NCBI GenBank assembly: GCA_040954595.2
Contig: CM082580.2
Span: forward strand, 9,734,001 to 9,798,000
Origin: Balanoglossus misakiensis
Taxonomy: Eukaryota > Hemichordata
Direction: 5' to 3'
Length of the DNA: 64,000 nucleotides
The notes under the pieces were generated by a model that did no database searches, was not told where the DNA came from, and worked only from the letters and a program-made list of their open reading frames with translations. Shown piece by piece: positions 26,201 through 39,232 of this stretch (positions are counted from its first letter, which is position 1; every line of letters starts with the position of its first letter). The position numbers were made by a program, and so were the translations under genes.

Positions 26201-29200
26201 TTGATTGAATTCTCGCGATGATCAAATCTGACTTTGAGAAATTGGTTTCTCAAGAATGTAAGGAGACCGCTTACTGTTCAAAATTCATATCCCAGGAGAG
26301 CGCAGCAAAATAGAGATGCCTTTTTAAATCGCCAAAGTGGAATTACTGACATAGCTACCTTGTTCCATCAAATTTGAATTTACTGAGACATACTGCAGAA
26401 CCTCAACTACAACAACTAAGACTACATCCCATGTTTGACAATTCATGTATTTGCATTGCCTGAAACATTGATTGTCTGATATTAAAGACAAATTCAATTT
26501 CCCTTTCATACTCCGCTCGCCTCAGTAGTGACAGCTCCGCAAATTAAATTTCCTCCAAAACATGAGATTTTATTTTTTAATAGCAACCATCATCTACATT
26601 TTCAATACCCCCGACTCACCTTTTTATCACACACATACAAACAAGAACCACCAGAAGTTTTGCTTTTCGTTTTATTGATTAATCTGTCGCGGCGTTATTA
26701 AATTGACTGGGATGGAGGCTAAGTAAACGAACCGAGTAAATTGCACTTGCTTTTTTTTCACTTGTTGTGGCTCACGTTGTCCTCAGGCAGTTTCTTGTAT
26801 TAAACTTTACAGCAAAGAAACGCGGGTTTGCAATCTGAATCGAAATGGGATTGGATTTATGGAATATCTGCATGCCAACAAAGACTTTTCTAGGGTTCAC
26901 AAAAAAGGTCTGTCTAGACAGCTAGTGTTTTCAGCGCAGAGATGTGTCTAAATGGAACAGAAATCGCAAGGAAATTGACGCGGCCACTTTAGGGAAAATG
27001 TGGGAATGATTTTCTGCTTGAATAAAGAGCGTACGTGTTATGCGTATTGTAAACCAATTCAAAAGAACCCCCACATCAGCCAACATTAACTACACAGAAA
27101 AATTTTACCCAGATGAAGAATGTTTTCAAGTCATTCACATATTCACCTGGGTACAATGTGCACAGACTATACACATTTTCTGAGATTTTATTTCAAAACC
27201 ATACTGAGATTACATCATTACATTAGGCCTAGAAGAATTCACCCTGCTATGTTATTAGCTGGCTATGTACATTTCACCGTTTCTTGCTATTTTCTTTTGC
27301 TAACAGAACTATCTTGAGGGGAAACTTAAGTCTAATTGTATTTCAACGATGTCTAATTTCAAATAGCATTCACCAGCATTTTCTAAAATACCAACAAAGA
27401 ATGCCATATAATTTTAGGGAGGGGAAAACTGGTAAAACCCAATGTAGGTCGGAGAGTCCCCTTGTCTGCAATAAAGATGTGTGAATGGTAGTAAAGTCAA
27501 ATGAACCATAGTTCTAACAACACTAAAATTATATTGCAATTGGACAGTGAGGTGTAAGATGCTCTATAAGCATTACCAGTAATTCACAATTTGACAAGAC
27601 GTAAAACCCAAAACCTGAATATACAGAGTCAAAAGTTTCCTACTCTGTATATTGCTATTTCCTGAAATGTCGCACCAAATTTTATTTTATGACCCAAGTT
27701 TTCCTGACATGATAGCCTAGGCCAGCCCTGATGGTGATTTATGAGAACAGGTGGAGTTGATAAAAGTGAATAGATTCTCTTCTACTACTGAACTACATTT
27801 TTTGAACATCTATTAAAAATGGATGTCTCCTGGTTGATGTGCCGCCTTCTGTGACCTCAGAGTTCACGACCTCTCACCCTTTCTTTCAGAATCCGTTCAA
27901 TGAGAACACAACTAGTTGGGCGCCGCGTGTTTTACGATTACACTATACATGTACTGTCTTTTTAAAGCAAATATTGAACGAAACCTCTCATGTTGCTGAA
28001 TGAAATTCATTCAGCTTGTCTGGTCTTGTACATGTTAGCCATCCAACATTACAATTTTAATCTTGAAATTCTGGAATTCTAAGTTCATTCCAGCCAGGTG
28101 TTAGAAATACCTGGTACTATACTAAGATTATGTCTGCAGGATGATATACATTTTATTTACAAACGAATATCTGGAGTGCCATCTTACATGAGATATTCAT
28201 TCTAGGTAATTGTACAGTGTCGAGGTCTCTAATTGGGTAAAGATTAATTGTGAAACCATTCTGTATATTAACAGATGTTCACCAGGTGTAGGAATGATGT
28301 AACCTTGCTATGAGATTAAAATCTTCATACATGTAAGCGCTGTCATATCAGCCCTGTTCATACTCATAGTCCTGACCACATTCTATCTGCATCTCATTAC
28401 ACACCTGCGATATCATTCATGCAGGCCACCGTTCATTTTTCACTTTCCTGCACTCCCAGTGAACCCAATCCATCACACATGAGCACGACATTTACGTCTG
28501 GTGAACACCTTTTGCTGGCCTAATGCATGATTTATCGTGTCAGCTAATCTGAAAAGGAATTTCACCTTAAAAGAGAACTAGGCTTCTCCCAATATAATCC
28601 TGCACGGTTTTGGAACTGAAAGATCAATCACCATGGAAAAATAATTTGGATGCGCAAATAGACAGGTGTGGATGCTTTTCAAGGACACTTATGCAAGTGG
28701 GCGATAAAAATAGAAATGAATTCATAAATGTTAGAGACTTCTATATCTGGCTATGTAGCAAAGGTGAACATCAGTTTAACATTGGTTGTAATTTTAAAAT
28801 ATCTTGTAAAATATCAGAGTAAATTTGATGCAAACTAATTGTAATAATCCAAATAATTATAATTAGAAAGGAATCCATGCAAAGCTGCCCCACAAAATTA
28901 TATAATTCAAAGCAAATTTATGTGTGCATGGCACAGTTGTATGTGTTTGACAAGGGAAACCTTTTACTAGACGTGTTTGCTGATGAAATATATGTTTCAG
29001 CTGCCAATGCATGGGGCTTGTGAAATACAGACAAAGCCTAGACTGTTCCTTTCAACAGAATCAATGATATGCTTCTATTAAGTGCCTAAACATTACAAAT
29101 TCTGATGTTGTGTTCCACTTACAAAATCAAAAAGTTTCATGAGCAAAGAAGCACGCTCAATTTCCCTTGAAGAGAGAAATTGACATTTCAGCTCTTGTGT

Positions 29201-31907
29201 AAAACCTATTTCGTCATTCAATGATACAATCCACATGTCTACATGTACATGTTGGCACTTTCATTCATACTCAGTGGCACACCCTCACTGGCACACCTAT
29301 ATTTCCACACGTGCACACCCAACTGTACAGGAATGATACAGCAAATATAACTACATTTGTACATGATATACAATACATGTCAATGCCCTTTCCCGCTGAG
29401 CGTTTCAGAGGAAGTGTAGTCAAAGAAGGGGGCTATTCAGCATCACTACACTCCCTCCAAAGACTCCATATTATTATCAAACAACCGGGTACATTGTAAT
29501 GACATGCTCTCTGTGTCTTGCAGACACAAAACTAACATGACATGCCCTACGATGTGCCTTACATGCTGTACGGTACTTACTCTGTAACTTCTTGGAGGCT
29601 TCCAACAACTCTCTTTGGTAACAGTGTTGTAGTAAAACTTGCGTCCTCTGTCATCGTAGTGCACTTCCCAGTTGTTGCTCAGAACCTGCGACGGAGGCCG
29701 GGTGGGTTGTGGAGGCTCCGGACTAGTTGTGGTGTTGTCAAAAGAGGCCTGCAAGAAGAAAATTTAAAACAAACAAAATAAGTATCAGTGAGGTCCATGT
29801 ACAATGTATAGTTTGCATGTTAGTTGCCTTTTTCGCTGAAAGATACACAAAATAGGCTCCACGCTTCAACATAGCAAGACATAATTAAAGTCACAAAACT
29901 TTTCAATTAGCTCTGAAGATGACCTCCTACCCACCTCATGCGAGGTTGTCAGGTATGCCAGCCATGCCAAATCATTATTTTTTTTACATGTATCAGTGAT
30001 TGCCTCAAGGCTTTGATTACAAACCCTATTTCAATAAACACTCCACTTTGTTGAAAATTTACATTTGCTTGTGTTTATCTCCTCTGTGGCTTTCATCCAT
30101 GCCTCTGAACTGATGTTTGTATATTTTCACAATATTTAGACCCATTACAGTGTGCGACTATAGTGTTTTTGTGAAAACAATCTGGTTTACATTGAGCCTC
30201 CATGGAGGAAACAGAGACAAAAAGCCTCAACCACATGAGGGTACTTTGAGATTCTTTTTCAGTCTACCACACCCCAACTGTGGCAAACAGCCCCAGGAGC
30301 TGTGTAAACACTTCACCAAACCTTGTCTGCACAGTTATGTTCAGAATGCAACCAAGGAAAAACGGCCAACTTTCAATGGAAATGGAAATGGAAACTTCAG
30401 CACACGTGCTTATTGTTCAATTATGCCAATTCACATGAATATGTATCACTCACAAACATGAATACTGGCTAATGAAGTACCGTCTCTCCAACTGTATTTT
30501 TGGTTGAACTTATTTCTTTAGTTTGACTTAGTAATTTTTAATCAAGACACTTTTCAGAATGGGGATAGCTGCCACTGAAATAATATTTCCGTACACAACC
30601 ATTCTTTACATGTCTGTGTATCTGCACTACATAGACATAGGATTAGAAATATATTTATGTTCTATTTTTACATCAGCTTCAGCAGCTGTTCAGTTGCATA
30701 TGGTGATTGACTGGTTTTCAGTAAAATTGCAAAGTGAACTGAATCCAACCATCTGAATATAATACGAGTCAGCACAGGACACAGCCACTGTTAAAAAAGT
30801 CAAGACCACTCTCAACGTCATTGGTTCATGTACAGTTTCATATTACAGTCAAACCTGTCTATAGTGACCAGTCAAGGGACTTTACCAAACTGGCCTTTAT
30901 AGACAGGTGGTCTTTATAGACAGGTTAATTTATACACATGTAAATTGTACAGGGACTGTAACTAAGTGGCCACTATATAGAGGTGGTCACTATATAGAGG
31001 TGGTCACTAACACAGGTTTGACTGTACTACTATTACTTATACCCAATGCATCCTGACCGTTTGTCTGCCAGAAAATATTGATTATGAAATGAACTAAGTG
31101 ACCTCTCCAAACAGACTGGTTCACTCCGACAAAGAACTGTGATATATGACAGACGGACATGAATGCTGATTGTAGATTTCCCTTGGTCTATGTTTGTACA
31201 TGTAGGTCACTGGGTCAACACACACAAGACTTGCGCGTGTCAACTTTTCACAGTGCTTTCCTGGTGAGGTCCAGACTGATGCTACACATACAATGTGCAA
31301 CCAAGTGTACATGTACATTCATGTCAATTCCTGTAAAAACGGTACAGGGGGTGATACATGTACTTTAGAGACCTGTCATTTTAGGATCCGATGTATGATT
31401 AGTACAACTGGAAGTAATGTCTATTTTCTAAGATGTAAAATATTCCTTATCAGTTCTGTAGCATATAAAAAACAATATGATAGCTGCATGCATATAAATT
31501 GATGGCCGCATGTGTATTTTGACACTTCATCCCATATGTAATCAATCTTGTAGATTTGTGTATACTGGAAACTGGTGATGTGACAAGCTTTGTTTTCCTA
31601 CTGTCTAATTTTGGATCATTTTAGAAATATGACGCCTCCGTGCAGTAGTGGGTGACAGAACGTGTCTTAGGAAGTTGTCTCATCAATCAAGTTGTCCGAC
31701 AACAAATGAACACATGCTGACGTGGCTTATTATTACAATTCCATGTGATATGAATTTTCATGCTTGTACATTGACAGAAAACTGAGAACACTGTAATAGT
31801 ACTACACATGTACACCTACTGCTGTAACCTACAAAGTTCTATTACACTGTCCAATATGCATGCAAATGAGGTCACAAAGTCCCAATACAGGTGATGCATG
31901 CGGCATT

Positions 31908-31986
<79 letters not shown>

Positions 31987-34900
31987 CTACTGACATATAG
32001 GTGTGCAGAATACTATTCGTGTTGATTTCATCTATCCAGCCAGCCAATCAGTGAATCCTTCATCCATCCTGATGTACTTAATACATATAAATCGAAAGAA
32101 CCTTGCAATCATAAGTGATACAGATCTCATACTGCATTGTGCTCACACGGCCCACTATCTCCAACTGGGCAGCCAGCAAATGTTGCTACATGTATCCTTG
32201 ACAATTGTAAAGGTTGATATTGAATTGCCACCCTTGACCATTGCCAGATGCATCCGGTCAACAACAGGCCTCTTATAGTGACCTCACCCTGTTGTCCATG
32301 TCAGGGTTAGAGATGACATCAGGCAGGTTACCCGCTGGAATATCTGTTACATTATTTTTTCCTTTCTTTGACACTTCCTATTATTAACAGCTAAATGTTT
32401 ATATTTGGGTAAGATGCACAATGTGTATATATGTGTACATCAGTGATTTTTTTATCCCATGGCCGATTTTGATACAAATCAATATTTATTCACAAAGATG
32501 TCAGTGACCTCTTTTGCACTCCCATTTCACTGCAGGAGCTAAGGTGCGGTGAGTCATTTTTATCTAGAACCCTTTTCACAGTTAAATTCAACAATTTCAG
32601 AGGTCTACTTCTTTCAAGATGCAATCACCTAAAATAATTCACTCATTTAACAATGGTTCAAGAGGTTCGTCAGCTCAATTCTAGAAACTAAAATTTCATT
32701 GAAAATACTGTTTTGCTATTTGGAGCACCCAAACAGTAGAAGTCCGCAAATGACAATTTTCTCCACATTCACAAAAGAAGAAAAAAAACATGATTTTAAG
32801 TCCCTGCAATTACTTGTGACAGCACTTCTCAATGTGTAACCCATTTACGTGTCATCTAAAAATTGAATTTTCAAAAGAGCTTTCTCAATTTTGCGCGCAG
32901 ACCTGTCAGTGAAAAGTGAAGTGCCTTGCCCGGGGCAATGAGGCAACTAGGTTATATTTCCAGGGCCTGCCAGTGACAGATTAATAATTTGCTTTGCCTC
33001 CTGTTCCTCACAATACTGGAATTTGTATTTGCCAGAATGGCCAAATGTCTCAATGCAGACTGTGGTTATTTAGCCATTTCACCACCATGGTTTGGTCCAA
33101 CTCCATCATTTTAAATAGCAATGCAGTATTTAGAAATATGCTGGCTAGTAACCCCCCCCCGCCCTCCCCATAAAATAGCCTCGAAGACTTCAAATAGTGG
33201 TTAATTGATCAATATCATACTGTATACAGTACAAAACTAACATCTTCACAAATTCAATTTTGCCTCTGGTAGATTTAAGCCAAGATAGTTACAATATACA
33301 CAAGATGCGATCCAGGTTGCTTTGCCTGAAGCGAGCGAAGTAATCATTTGAATTTTCTTGCTTGGATGGACTGGAGAGTCGATCATTCTTTCATCGCGAA
33401 GTGAATACGCATTGCTGCTGCAATATCTCAGATACAAGATCTAGATTGAAAACGATCCATCACCGCTATACTATCATACCTGTGGCACATCCCTCCAGCC
33501 ATCCATCAGTTGTATGTACACAGATCATCCCGAAGTATCTGTTCTAATGATCCTAATTTTGGGGCGATAAACCTTAAAATTGTCTCAGAATAAGTTCTTC
33601 TCCGAACATGACACTGCTGAGAGATTGTCTTTTCTTACAAACCAGTGTTACAAATTCCACTGAGATATATTTGCTTATCGCTTGATTACTATTGAATTCA
33701 CAGAATAAAGCCACTTGGTAGTATCAATGCGGCTGGCAGAGTTGCCGATGGCAATGACTGACCTATGACCCCGTGACATCACATACAGGGAATATATACG
33801 CTTATCAGAGTAATCCTTCGTAACTGTGTACAGTTATGTATAAACATGATAGGTATAAACCATTAATACTAATCTAGCAATCGCTCTCTAAAGTGAATAT
33901 AAACACATTCTGTCTGAAAGTAAATCATCTTTCAGTGTATAAAGTTTGAAACTAATAGAAATGATTTAGCAACATGTACATACATGTGTACAAAGATTTT
34001 TTACCGAATTTTATCTAACACTACCCTGTATATAATGTACACATTTCAGCTCTGTTTACGTCTTAAAAGTTAAAACAAGTGATCTCACATGTTACAGGTC
34101 TCACAGACTGGATACCGTCACACACGGGGGTTCTGAAAGAATCTAGTTTGCCACATTATATATGCAAAGCTGACAGTGTACATGTGCCAGTGCAGACTGT
34201 CTTGAAGAATTATGAGCAGAATAACCCCGAAGTCAAGTATGTATGATAACTAAACCAAACATCTTAATAACTGACTGGTATTGTATTACTGTGGGTCCCC
34301 ATACTAGTTTAGGATGGTGTACGTGTATAACAGTGATGAACATATACATATGTGTGTGTGCTACAGAAGTTTCTACTTTGTTACATTTTACAAAGACGTA
34401 ATATATACTCAAGCTTCCTTGCAAGGGGAAGGTTTTTTGTGAGCTCACTTGGACTGGTACTATCAATAGTGAATACCTGTCTTATGCAAGGCTCAGTCTC
34501 ATTACACTGTCAGGTATAAGCATCTTTTCATGAGGATGCTGCGCCACAAAGAAGTTACTAAGTAACTAGTGTGTAACTATGGTTACCATGCACTCCGATA
34601 TTAGATTGGCACCCGTCGTTAAGAAACAGAAAAAAAAAATGATGCAGCAAATGTGGTTCACACAATCAACTTTCCATTTACCTGTAATGCTCTGTCTGTC
34701 TCTGTGTCTCTCTCTCCCCCTCCCTCTCCCTTCCCTCCCCACCCCCTGGCTCACTCTCAAGTCTCCCTCACCAGCAATGTCTCGTCACATAAGAAAGGCA
34801 GCGGACATTCCTCTGTTCTCATTAATCAACTCTCAAATCAATTTACTTGATAAGCGATACAAATTAAAAATCGCCCATTTAGATAATGAGTGTTTGTTTG

Positions 34901-37900
34901 CCTATGTTTTGTAACAGGCACAATTAATCTAGCAAACTGATCACATGCTGATTGATTTGAGCGAATGTACATGTAACACTCGCATCATGTAACCGCAGTG
35001 TACTCAGCTAACATGCAGTGATGGCTATAGATAAATGGACCTGTTCTAAAACATACAGCATCAGATTTGATTGGGGTTCCTCCAACCCTCACCCGAGACC
35101 CGCCTTTCAGTGAAATGGTTCTGCCAACAGGGACCATATATTTTTATTGCAGAAACTAGTGCTAAATGTGAATTGACAAAATTCCAGAATAAATGAAAAC
35201 ACTGTCACCTACATGTAAACGTGCCTGAATTAAACATGCCTACAGGCCCCAGGTACACTGCAATAGTCTTGCTGCGTGATCCCATTCACTCAGGGTACAC
35301 CCAAAGGAAGTTTTTATGTGAAAAATTTTATGGAAGGCCACCAGGGCAGTTGCATGTACTTGGGAACTGCAGCATTCTGCCTGGAATTATGTGAACCCTT
35401 GATTTCCCTGGACACTACTCAACAAGTAACCCCACAGCATGACTTGTAGATTATTAGGCAATTCATCATTCTCAACTTGGAGTTGACAGAAGAGAGAGAA
35501 AGAGACCTGTGAAATTTGCTTGCATTCTGAGCGTGTGTGCTCGGAATCTATAATCAGACATAAGTCACTGAGTAGGTAAGATGGTAAACTACATGTTTGA
35601 CTTCAGACCAAATTTTAACATACTTAACATACATGTACATGTAAACTTCAAAATGTTCACATACCTAAAAATCAAGATTAAATTCTTTGTATAGAATGTG
35701 AGGCCAGAACCTACATCATACAATAACATGTACCGGTACTGTCAGTAGCAACTGACCAATCTTATATGACATACAGTTACATGCACAACATTTATCACCT
35801 GTCAATATAATTAGCTTTTCAACCTACATACAGCACAGACTGACAAGTAATATGTCATCCAGTTTTTGTGCTAGGGAGACAGTGTACAAATCAAGCATCA
35901 GGTCTGCATTTCTAGTCTTGCAATATACATGTATGCTTGAAATATTTATATCATAATTTGCCACAATAATGGATGTTTAAAACTACCAGCGGCATAGAAT
36001 GACAGATACATGTAATGTGTCTCCAGTTTCTGCCAAGGGCTAGTTTTCCTTAAATGTACATCTGATCATTCAAGAAACAGTACATCATCATGTTACATAT
36101 ATGTAATTTCTGCATTCGGTACAATGTTTACAGAATATCAGATCTGATCCGATGTATTATAAAAGTGAAAGTCCAGCTGTAACACAAACCAGTGAATGAA
36201 CATTCTTCTGGTATTGAATTATTTCATCGACTGACTGTGATCTGACTGGGGGAATGCCATCAATTAGGAGAATGTCACTCCACACCCAGACAGTATTCAG
36301 GCAGGTCTTTTATCACAGACTGCTTGTCCTACTTTCAAATGTAAACACTTTCAAACAGCTTGGTAAGAATGATTGAGAATTACATACCTAGGAATTCAAT
36401 GTAATTGAATATATTATATATATGTGCACAATGTAAAACCACAGCTCACAAGTGGAAAAGCACAATATGCTTGATTCTTATAAGCTATTTTGACACATAC
36501 ATGTACATTAATATTCAATTGATATACATGTATATGAAAAGTGAAATAACTGGAAATTAATTTCATAGACTTGGAACAATTCTGCACGCATATGTATTGT
36601 AATTACAAAGTAAATTTAACTGCGACCACCAAACACGTATGCACATGCAAAATTCCTGCCAGCAGTATTTTCAATATTTTAGTTCCACTACATCAACATC
36701 TACCTAAATACATTGCATCAGAGATCATACCTTCAGCAATATAGCCATCTTCCATTCTCTAGAGTAATGCTGTCAACCTTAGCATGCTTAGTCTTGAAAC
36801 CAATCTTTAGATCTACCCACCCTGTCAGTGTCATGTGAAAAACTATTTTAAAATCTTTCATTATTTTTTTTAAAAAGGTTAGGTACATCCTCAATACTTC
36901 TGCTTTATGAATTTGACTGCAAATACTGACAGTATGCATATATTATCATAAAATTAAGTTTTATACTGTTTTTAAATTTATGTACTGGCTCCAATGTACA
37001 CATCGTCCCTCTGCACACAGGTCGTTAGCTTGATTGCAGTCTCCCACTAACTAACCAGCCTTGGTTCTGGGACCACTTGATTTACCTTCAATCAAAAGGA
37101 ATATGATGATCCAAGGAATATATTTCGAGGGTGTGCTTCATGTACAAATAGTGTTGTACATTTCGGTACATGTATATATGTACATGCACCATGCAATAAA
37201 CTGAATTATGTTCCTGCTGTAATAAATAAACCTTGAATTATTTAGAGCATCATCCTGTTTACTTTCAGGTACTGGAAGCATGTGTTCAGGATACACTACA
37301 TCTAGTTTTTATGCCAAGCAGAAGTTTATTTCCAGTTCCATCTTTTGGTGACATGTAGTCAACATACATGACGCAGATGAAAACTAAGACGACAATGATG
37401 AAGATGGTACTATTATCTAGATTGAAAAATATCATCGGATATTACTGGGGTATGCTGCAGTACTGGTTAAAACTCTGCTCTGTTGTACAATTTTGTGTTA
37501 TCAAACACAGCTTCTAATTGTTAGTGTTTCTGCCTCGTAAAAATATTTCTCAATTAGAAATTGCATTCATAACATTATTTATCAAATACCAAAATATTGT
37601 TAGCACATACATGTATTATAAATTTACCACAAGACTTCATCAAATCCCAAATGTTTTTCTAAGTTTACTTACCTACTAATATTAACTAGTACTAGTATTT
37701 ACTGATGTTAACATTCATCAAACCTCCAAATGACATGAATCCATGACCTTGAATGCCTTCCTCTATTGGTGACCTTTGACCTTTAAGGACACAACCTTTT
37801 CATAGGAAATGGGAATACCAGCAACCACACAGGGCAAAATATTGTGCATGTTACAAGCAGGTAAATACAGTAAATGATATTTGAACAATAGTAACATTAC

Positions 37901-39232
37901 AATGTTCCATTGCTATTTTAATTTCAGTATACCGAGTCTCAAATGAGGAAATGTTAATTTATTTTAGAAACAGAAAACAAAATCCTGGAAGAGTCCCATT
38001 ATGATATGTACTGAAACTGACCACTGATAACAGATATTTCTGATAGCCATATAAGGTTATGGATATCAATGCTCTGCTTCTTCCTTGTGTAGTTAGGGGT
38101 AAAGCCATACCAAACATGGATCTGCACTCAAACAATTACATAATGTCATGATACGACATTCAGTGCACTGGTGATATTTACAAGAATAGAAAACTTAAAG
38201 TGTATCATCATTTCACAAATAAATGGTAGAATAATTCATAACTGTTCTAAAGTCATGTCCAATCTTAATATATGCAAATTAGCCACCATACTATCAGAAA
38301 TTCAGGGGAGGGGGGACACTGCTTGAAGCTATATGGTTACTGATGTGACAATCTTTAATGTACATGCACTCAGTATGACAGGCAAAAAGCTGTGTCCATT
38401 TCTCTCTTGTGAATTTCCTTTACATCTACACAACAATTTTTAACAGGGATTCTTAACAATATTCTACCTTTAATTAAAACAGCATCTGGTGTTGGCAAGT
38501 GAGGTATATCCCATAGTCTCAACCTTCTAATTACATGTATTACAGTATTACTACACTAAATTACATTTTTTCATTAACGTTCTCATTTGTCAACATATCT
38601 TGGATGTACATAGACAGCTGGTGTGTGAATTATTATCAATATAAGCACTCGCTCCACAACCAGTGAGAAACTAGTCGTTTCACCTGGACACACCTGGTCT
38701 GGACTGGCACATGCGTGACAATCGAAACCGGTGCAGGTAAAACCGTCCCAAGGTCAATGGGTCATATGATAGAGCACAGCAAACTCAGATGCACAAACCA
38801 CATGTAATCTTTACCCCTCATAAACCATTTCCAAACACATACCTGTGGGCTTGTGGTAACATTCAAAACTTCGCTTGAACTTGACACGTCGCTGTACCCC
38901 TGTGAGCTCACTGAGTTCTCAGTTTCCTCATAGTCAGGGACCGGAATTGGCACTCGTTGGCTCGGGACCTCCGCAACCAAGTTTTCGACACTGGCACTCA
39001 GCCCACCCCCACCGTTGAACGATGGTGGTGGGCCAACTTCAGTCATATATTTCGCTGGAACATAAACAGGTTTTTTATCCCCATCTTTGCGCACAAACCA
39101 CCAGTCACTGCCCGATCTCTTAACAAGGGTGAATTCGTCTCCCTTTTCAAAGGACACCGTCACGCCGTCAGCTGCAGTGTAACGATAGGGGTACTGGGCA
39201 CGTAGACGGGCACCTTTACCGTCGTCGGCCAT
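11216..39232 (-). CDS. ARHGAP27: Rho GTPase-activating protein, SH3-3xWW-PH-RhoGAP, 716 aa
   Basis: It should stimulate GTP hydrolysis by Rac/Rho/Cdc42-type GTPases at membranes. Exons, 5' to 3' on the minus strand: 39232-38843, 29748-29581, 20816-20721, 16241-16161, 15250-15206, 14420-14226, 13829-13641, 13426-13325, 13208-13110, 12894-12813, 12655-12545, 12356-12180, 12014-11880, 11706-11601, 11390-11216. They total 2151 nt in one frame with GT/AG ends. Domains: SH3 about 9-66 (ALYDY-like AQYPYRY, DWWFVRK, YVPAKYM); WW1 W157-W179; WW2 W198-W219; WW3 W219-W241; PH about 347-455; RhoGAP about 520-714 with arginine finger R561 in GIYRVSG and the SIAIVFGPTLL motif. SH3 plus three WW fits ARHGAP27 best; ARHGAP12, 15 and 9 are sister vertebrate genes, so this may be the pre-duplication ortholog. 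The start at 39232 was chosen over an in-frame ATG at 39337 because MADDGK directly precedes the SH3. The first nine introns are phase 0. Confidence 0.93.
15206..15250 (-). CDS. ARHGAP27: 45-nt microexon of the RhoGAP gene
   Basis: The exon encodes RLKRQSYPYLNLYSQ between WW3 and the Ser-rich linker. Both ends are good splice sites (ctttgcag| and cag|gtttg) and both are phase 0, so it can be kept or skipped without changing frame. It is included in the 716-aa model. It has no domain, but Tyr and basic residues make it a possible phosphorylation or binding insert. Its reality rests only on splice sites and phase. Confidence 0.6.
16242..20720. other. RhoGAP intron (WW2 to WW3)
   Basis: This is A/T-rich intron. 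It holds a 21-nt palindrome of TACATGCA type (17236-17256) and a TTGG/GGAT tetranucleotide repeat (18618-18645). No further exon was recognised. Confidence 0.5.
18618..18645. repeat. (TTGG)n/(GGAT)n microsatellite
   Basis: About five TTGG units run into two or three GGAT units inside a RhoGAP intron. Confidence 0.7.
21060..21310. other. CpG-rich patch inside a RhoGAP intron
   Basis: CpG is dense here (for example gcgcgtacgaacgc and tcagcgcgtacgtgacg) against CpG-poor flanks. A motif gacggtatcagtgag/gacggtatcactgac occurs twice (about 21215 and 21280). It could be an unmethylated regulatory element, a second internal promoter or a young repeat. No coding exon was identified. Confidence 0.35.
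21838..23225. mobile_element. Possible hAT-like non-autonomous element
   Basis: The left end cagtgttcgcgctagcg and the reverse complement of the right end, cagtgttagcggtagg, match over about 13 of 15 bases, and both begin CAGTG. The interior repeats the words ttggcgaa and ttggctaat near the two ends and contains a perfect hairpin at 22341-22393. No convincing 8-bp target duplication was found, so the class is tentative. Confidence 0.35.
22341..22393. repeat. Perfect 26-bp inverted repeat with 1-nt spacer
   Basis: Bases 22341-22366 (starting gtgagtacttttgggtc) are the exact reverse complement of 22368-22393, with a single A between them. The whole 53 bp is one palindrome able to extrude as a cruciform or fold as a hairpin RNA. 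Confidence 0.85.
24535..24594 (-). CDS. ARHGAP27: Candidate alternative first coding exon of the RhoGAP gene
   Basis: On the minus strand an ATG with purine at -3 (24594-24592) opens 20 codons (MSKGTRYRWNGS, then RLKRSLSE). They end exactly at a strong donor, GAG|gtaagg, in phase 0. That phase matches the next downstream exon (20816-20721, WW2). Joining them would give a 550-residue protein with WW2/3, PH and RhoGAP but without SH3 and WW1. Just upstream is a GC-rich, TATA-less stretch with a GC box and a CCAAT box. Short forms lacking SH3 are known in the vertebrate ARHGAP27 group. No transcript evidence is available here. Confidence 0.5.
24595..24812 (-). promoter_or_regulatory. Candidate internal promoter of the RhoGAP gene
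   Basis: The stretch is GC-richer than the surrounding intron and holds a GC box (GGGCGGGG, 24718-24725) and a CCAAT box read on the minus strand (24806-24802). No TATA box is seen. The distances, about 120 and 210 bases before the candidate ATG, fit a housekeeping-type promoter. Confidence 0.4.
30846..31024. mobile_element. Tc1/mariner-pogo-type MITE, 179 bp
   Basis: The terminal inverted repeats CAGTCAAACCTGT and ACAGGTTTGACTG are perfect over 13 bp and flanked on both sides by TA (30844-30845, 31025-31026), the target duplication of the Tc1/mariner/pogo superfamily. Inside are two pairs of tandem units (tttatagacaggtggtc and cactatatagaggtggt). There is no transposase, so it is a non-autonomous element. 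Confidence 0.75.
31911..31984. repeat. (GT)37 microsatellite
   Basis: This is an uninterrupted GT run of 74 bases inside the RhoGAP intron; alternating purine-pyrimidine DNA of this length can adopt the Z form. Confidence 0.95.
33074..33111 (+). mobile_element. Fragment of the piggyBac-like MITE family
   Basis: The words catttcaccaccatggttt and ggtccaactccatcatttt match the left half of the family. There is no right end. Confidence 0.4.
37770..37782. promoter_or_regulatory. Perfect DR1 nuclear-receptor element
   Basis: TGACCTTTGACCT is a direct repeat of the hormone-receptor half-site with one base between, the classical HNF4/COUP-TF/RXR heterodimer site. It lies in the first RhoGAP intron, 1.46 kb downstream of the start codon. 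Function is inferred. Confidence 0.35.

Larger units (their letters stand above)
29749..38842. other. Largest RhoGAP intron (SH3 exon to WW1 exon)
   Basis: Nine kilobases contain a TA-flanked MITE (30846-31024), a 74-bp GT repeat (31911-31984), a fragment of the piggyBac-like family (about 33074-33111), a DR1 element (37770-37782) and very many TACATGTA words. No additional exon was recognised. Confidence 0.5.

Noticed and set aside
31829-32047. Frame encoding a His-Thr repeat
   Set aside because: It is just translation of the GT microsatellite.
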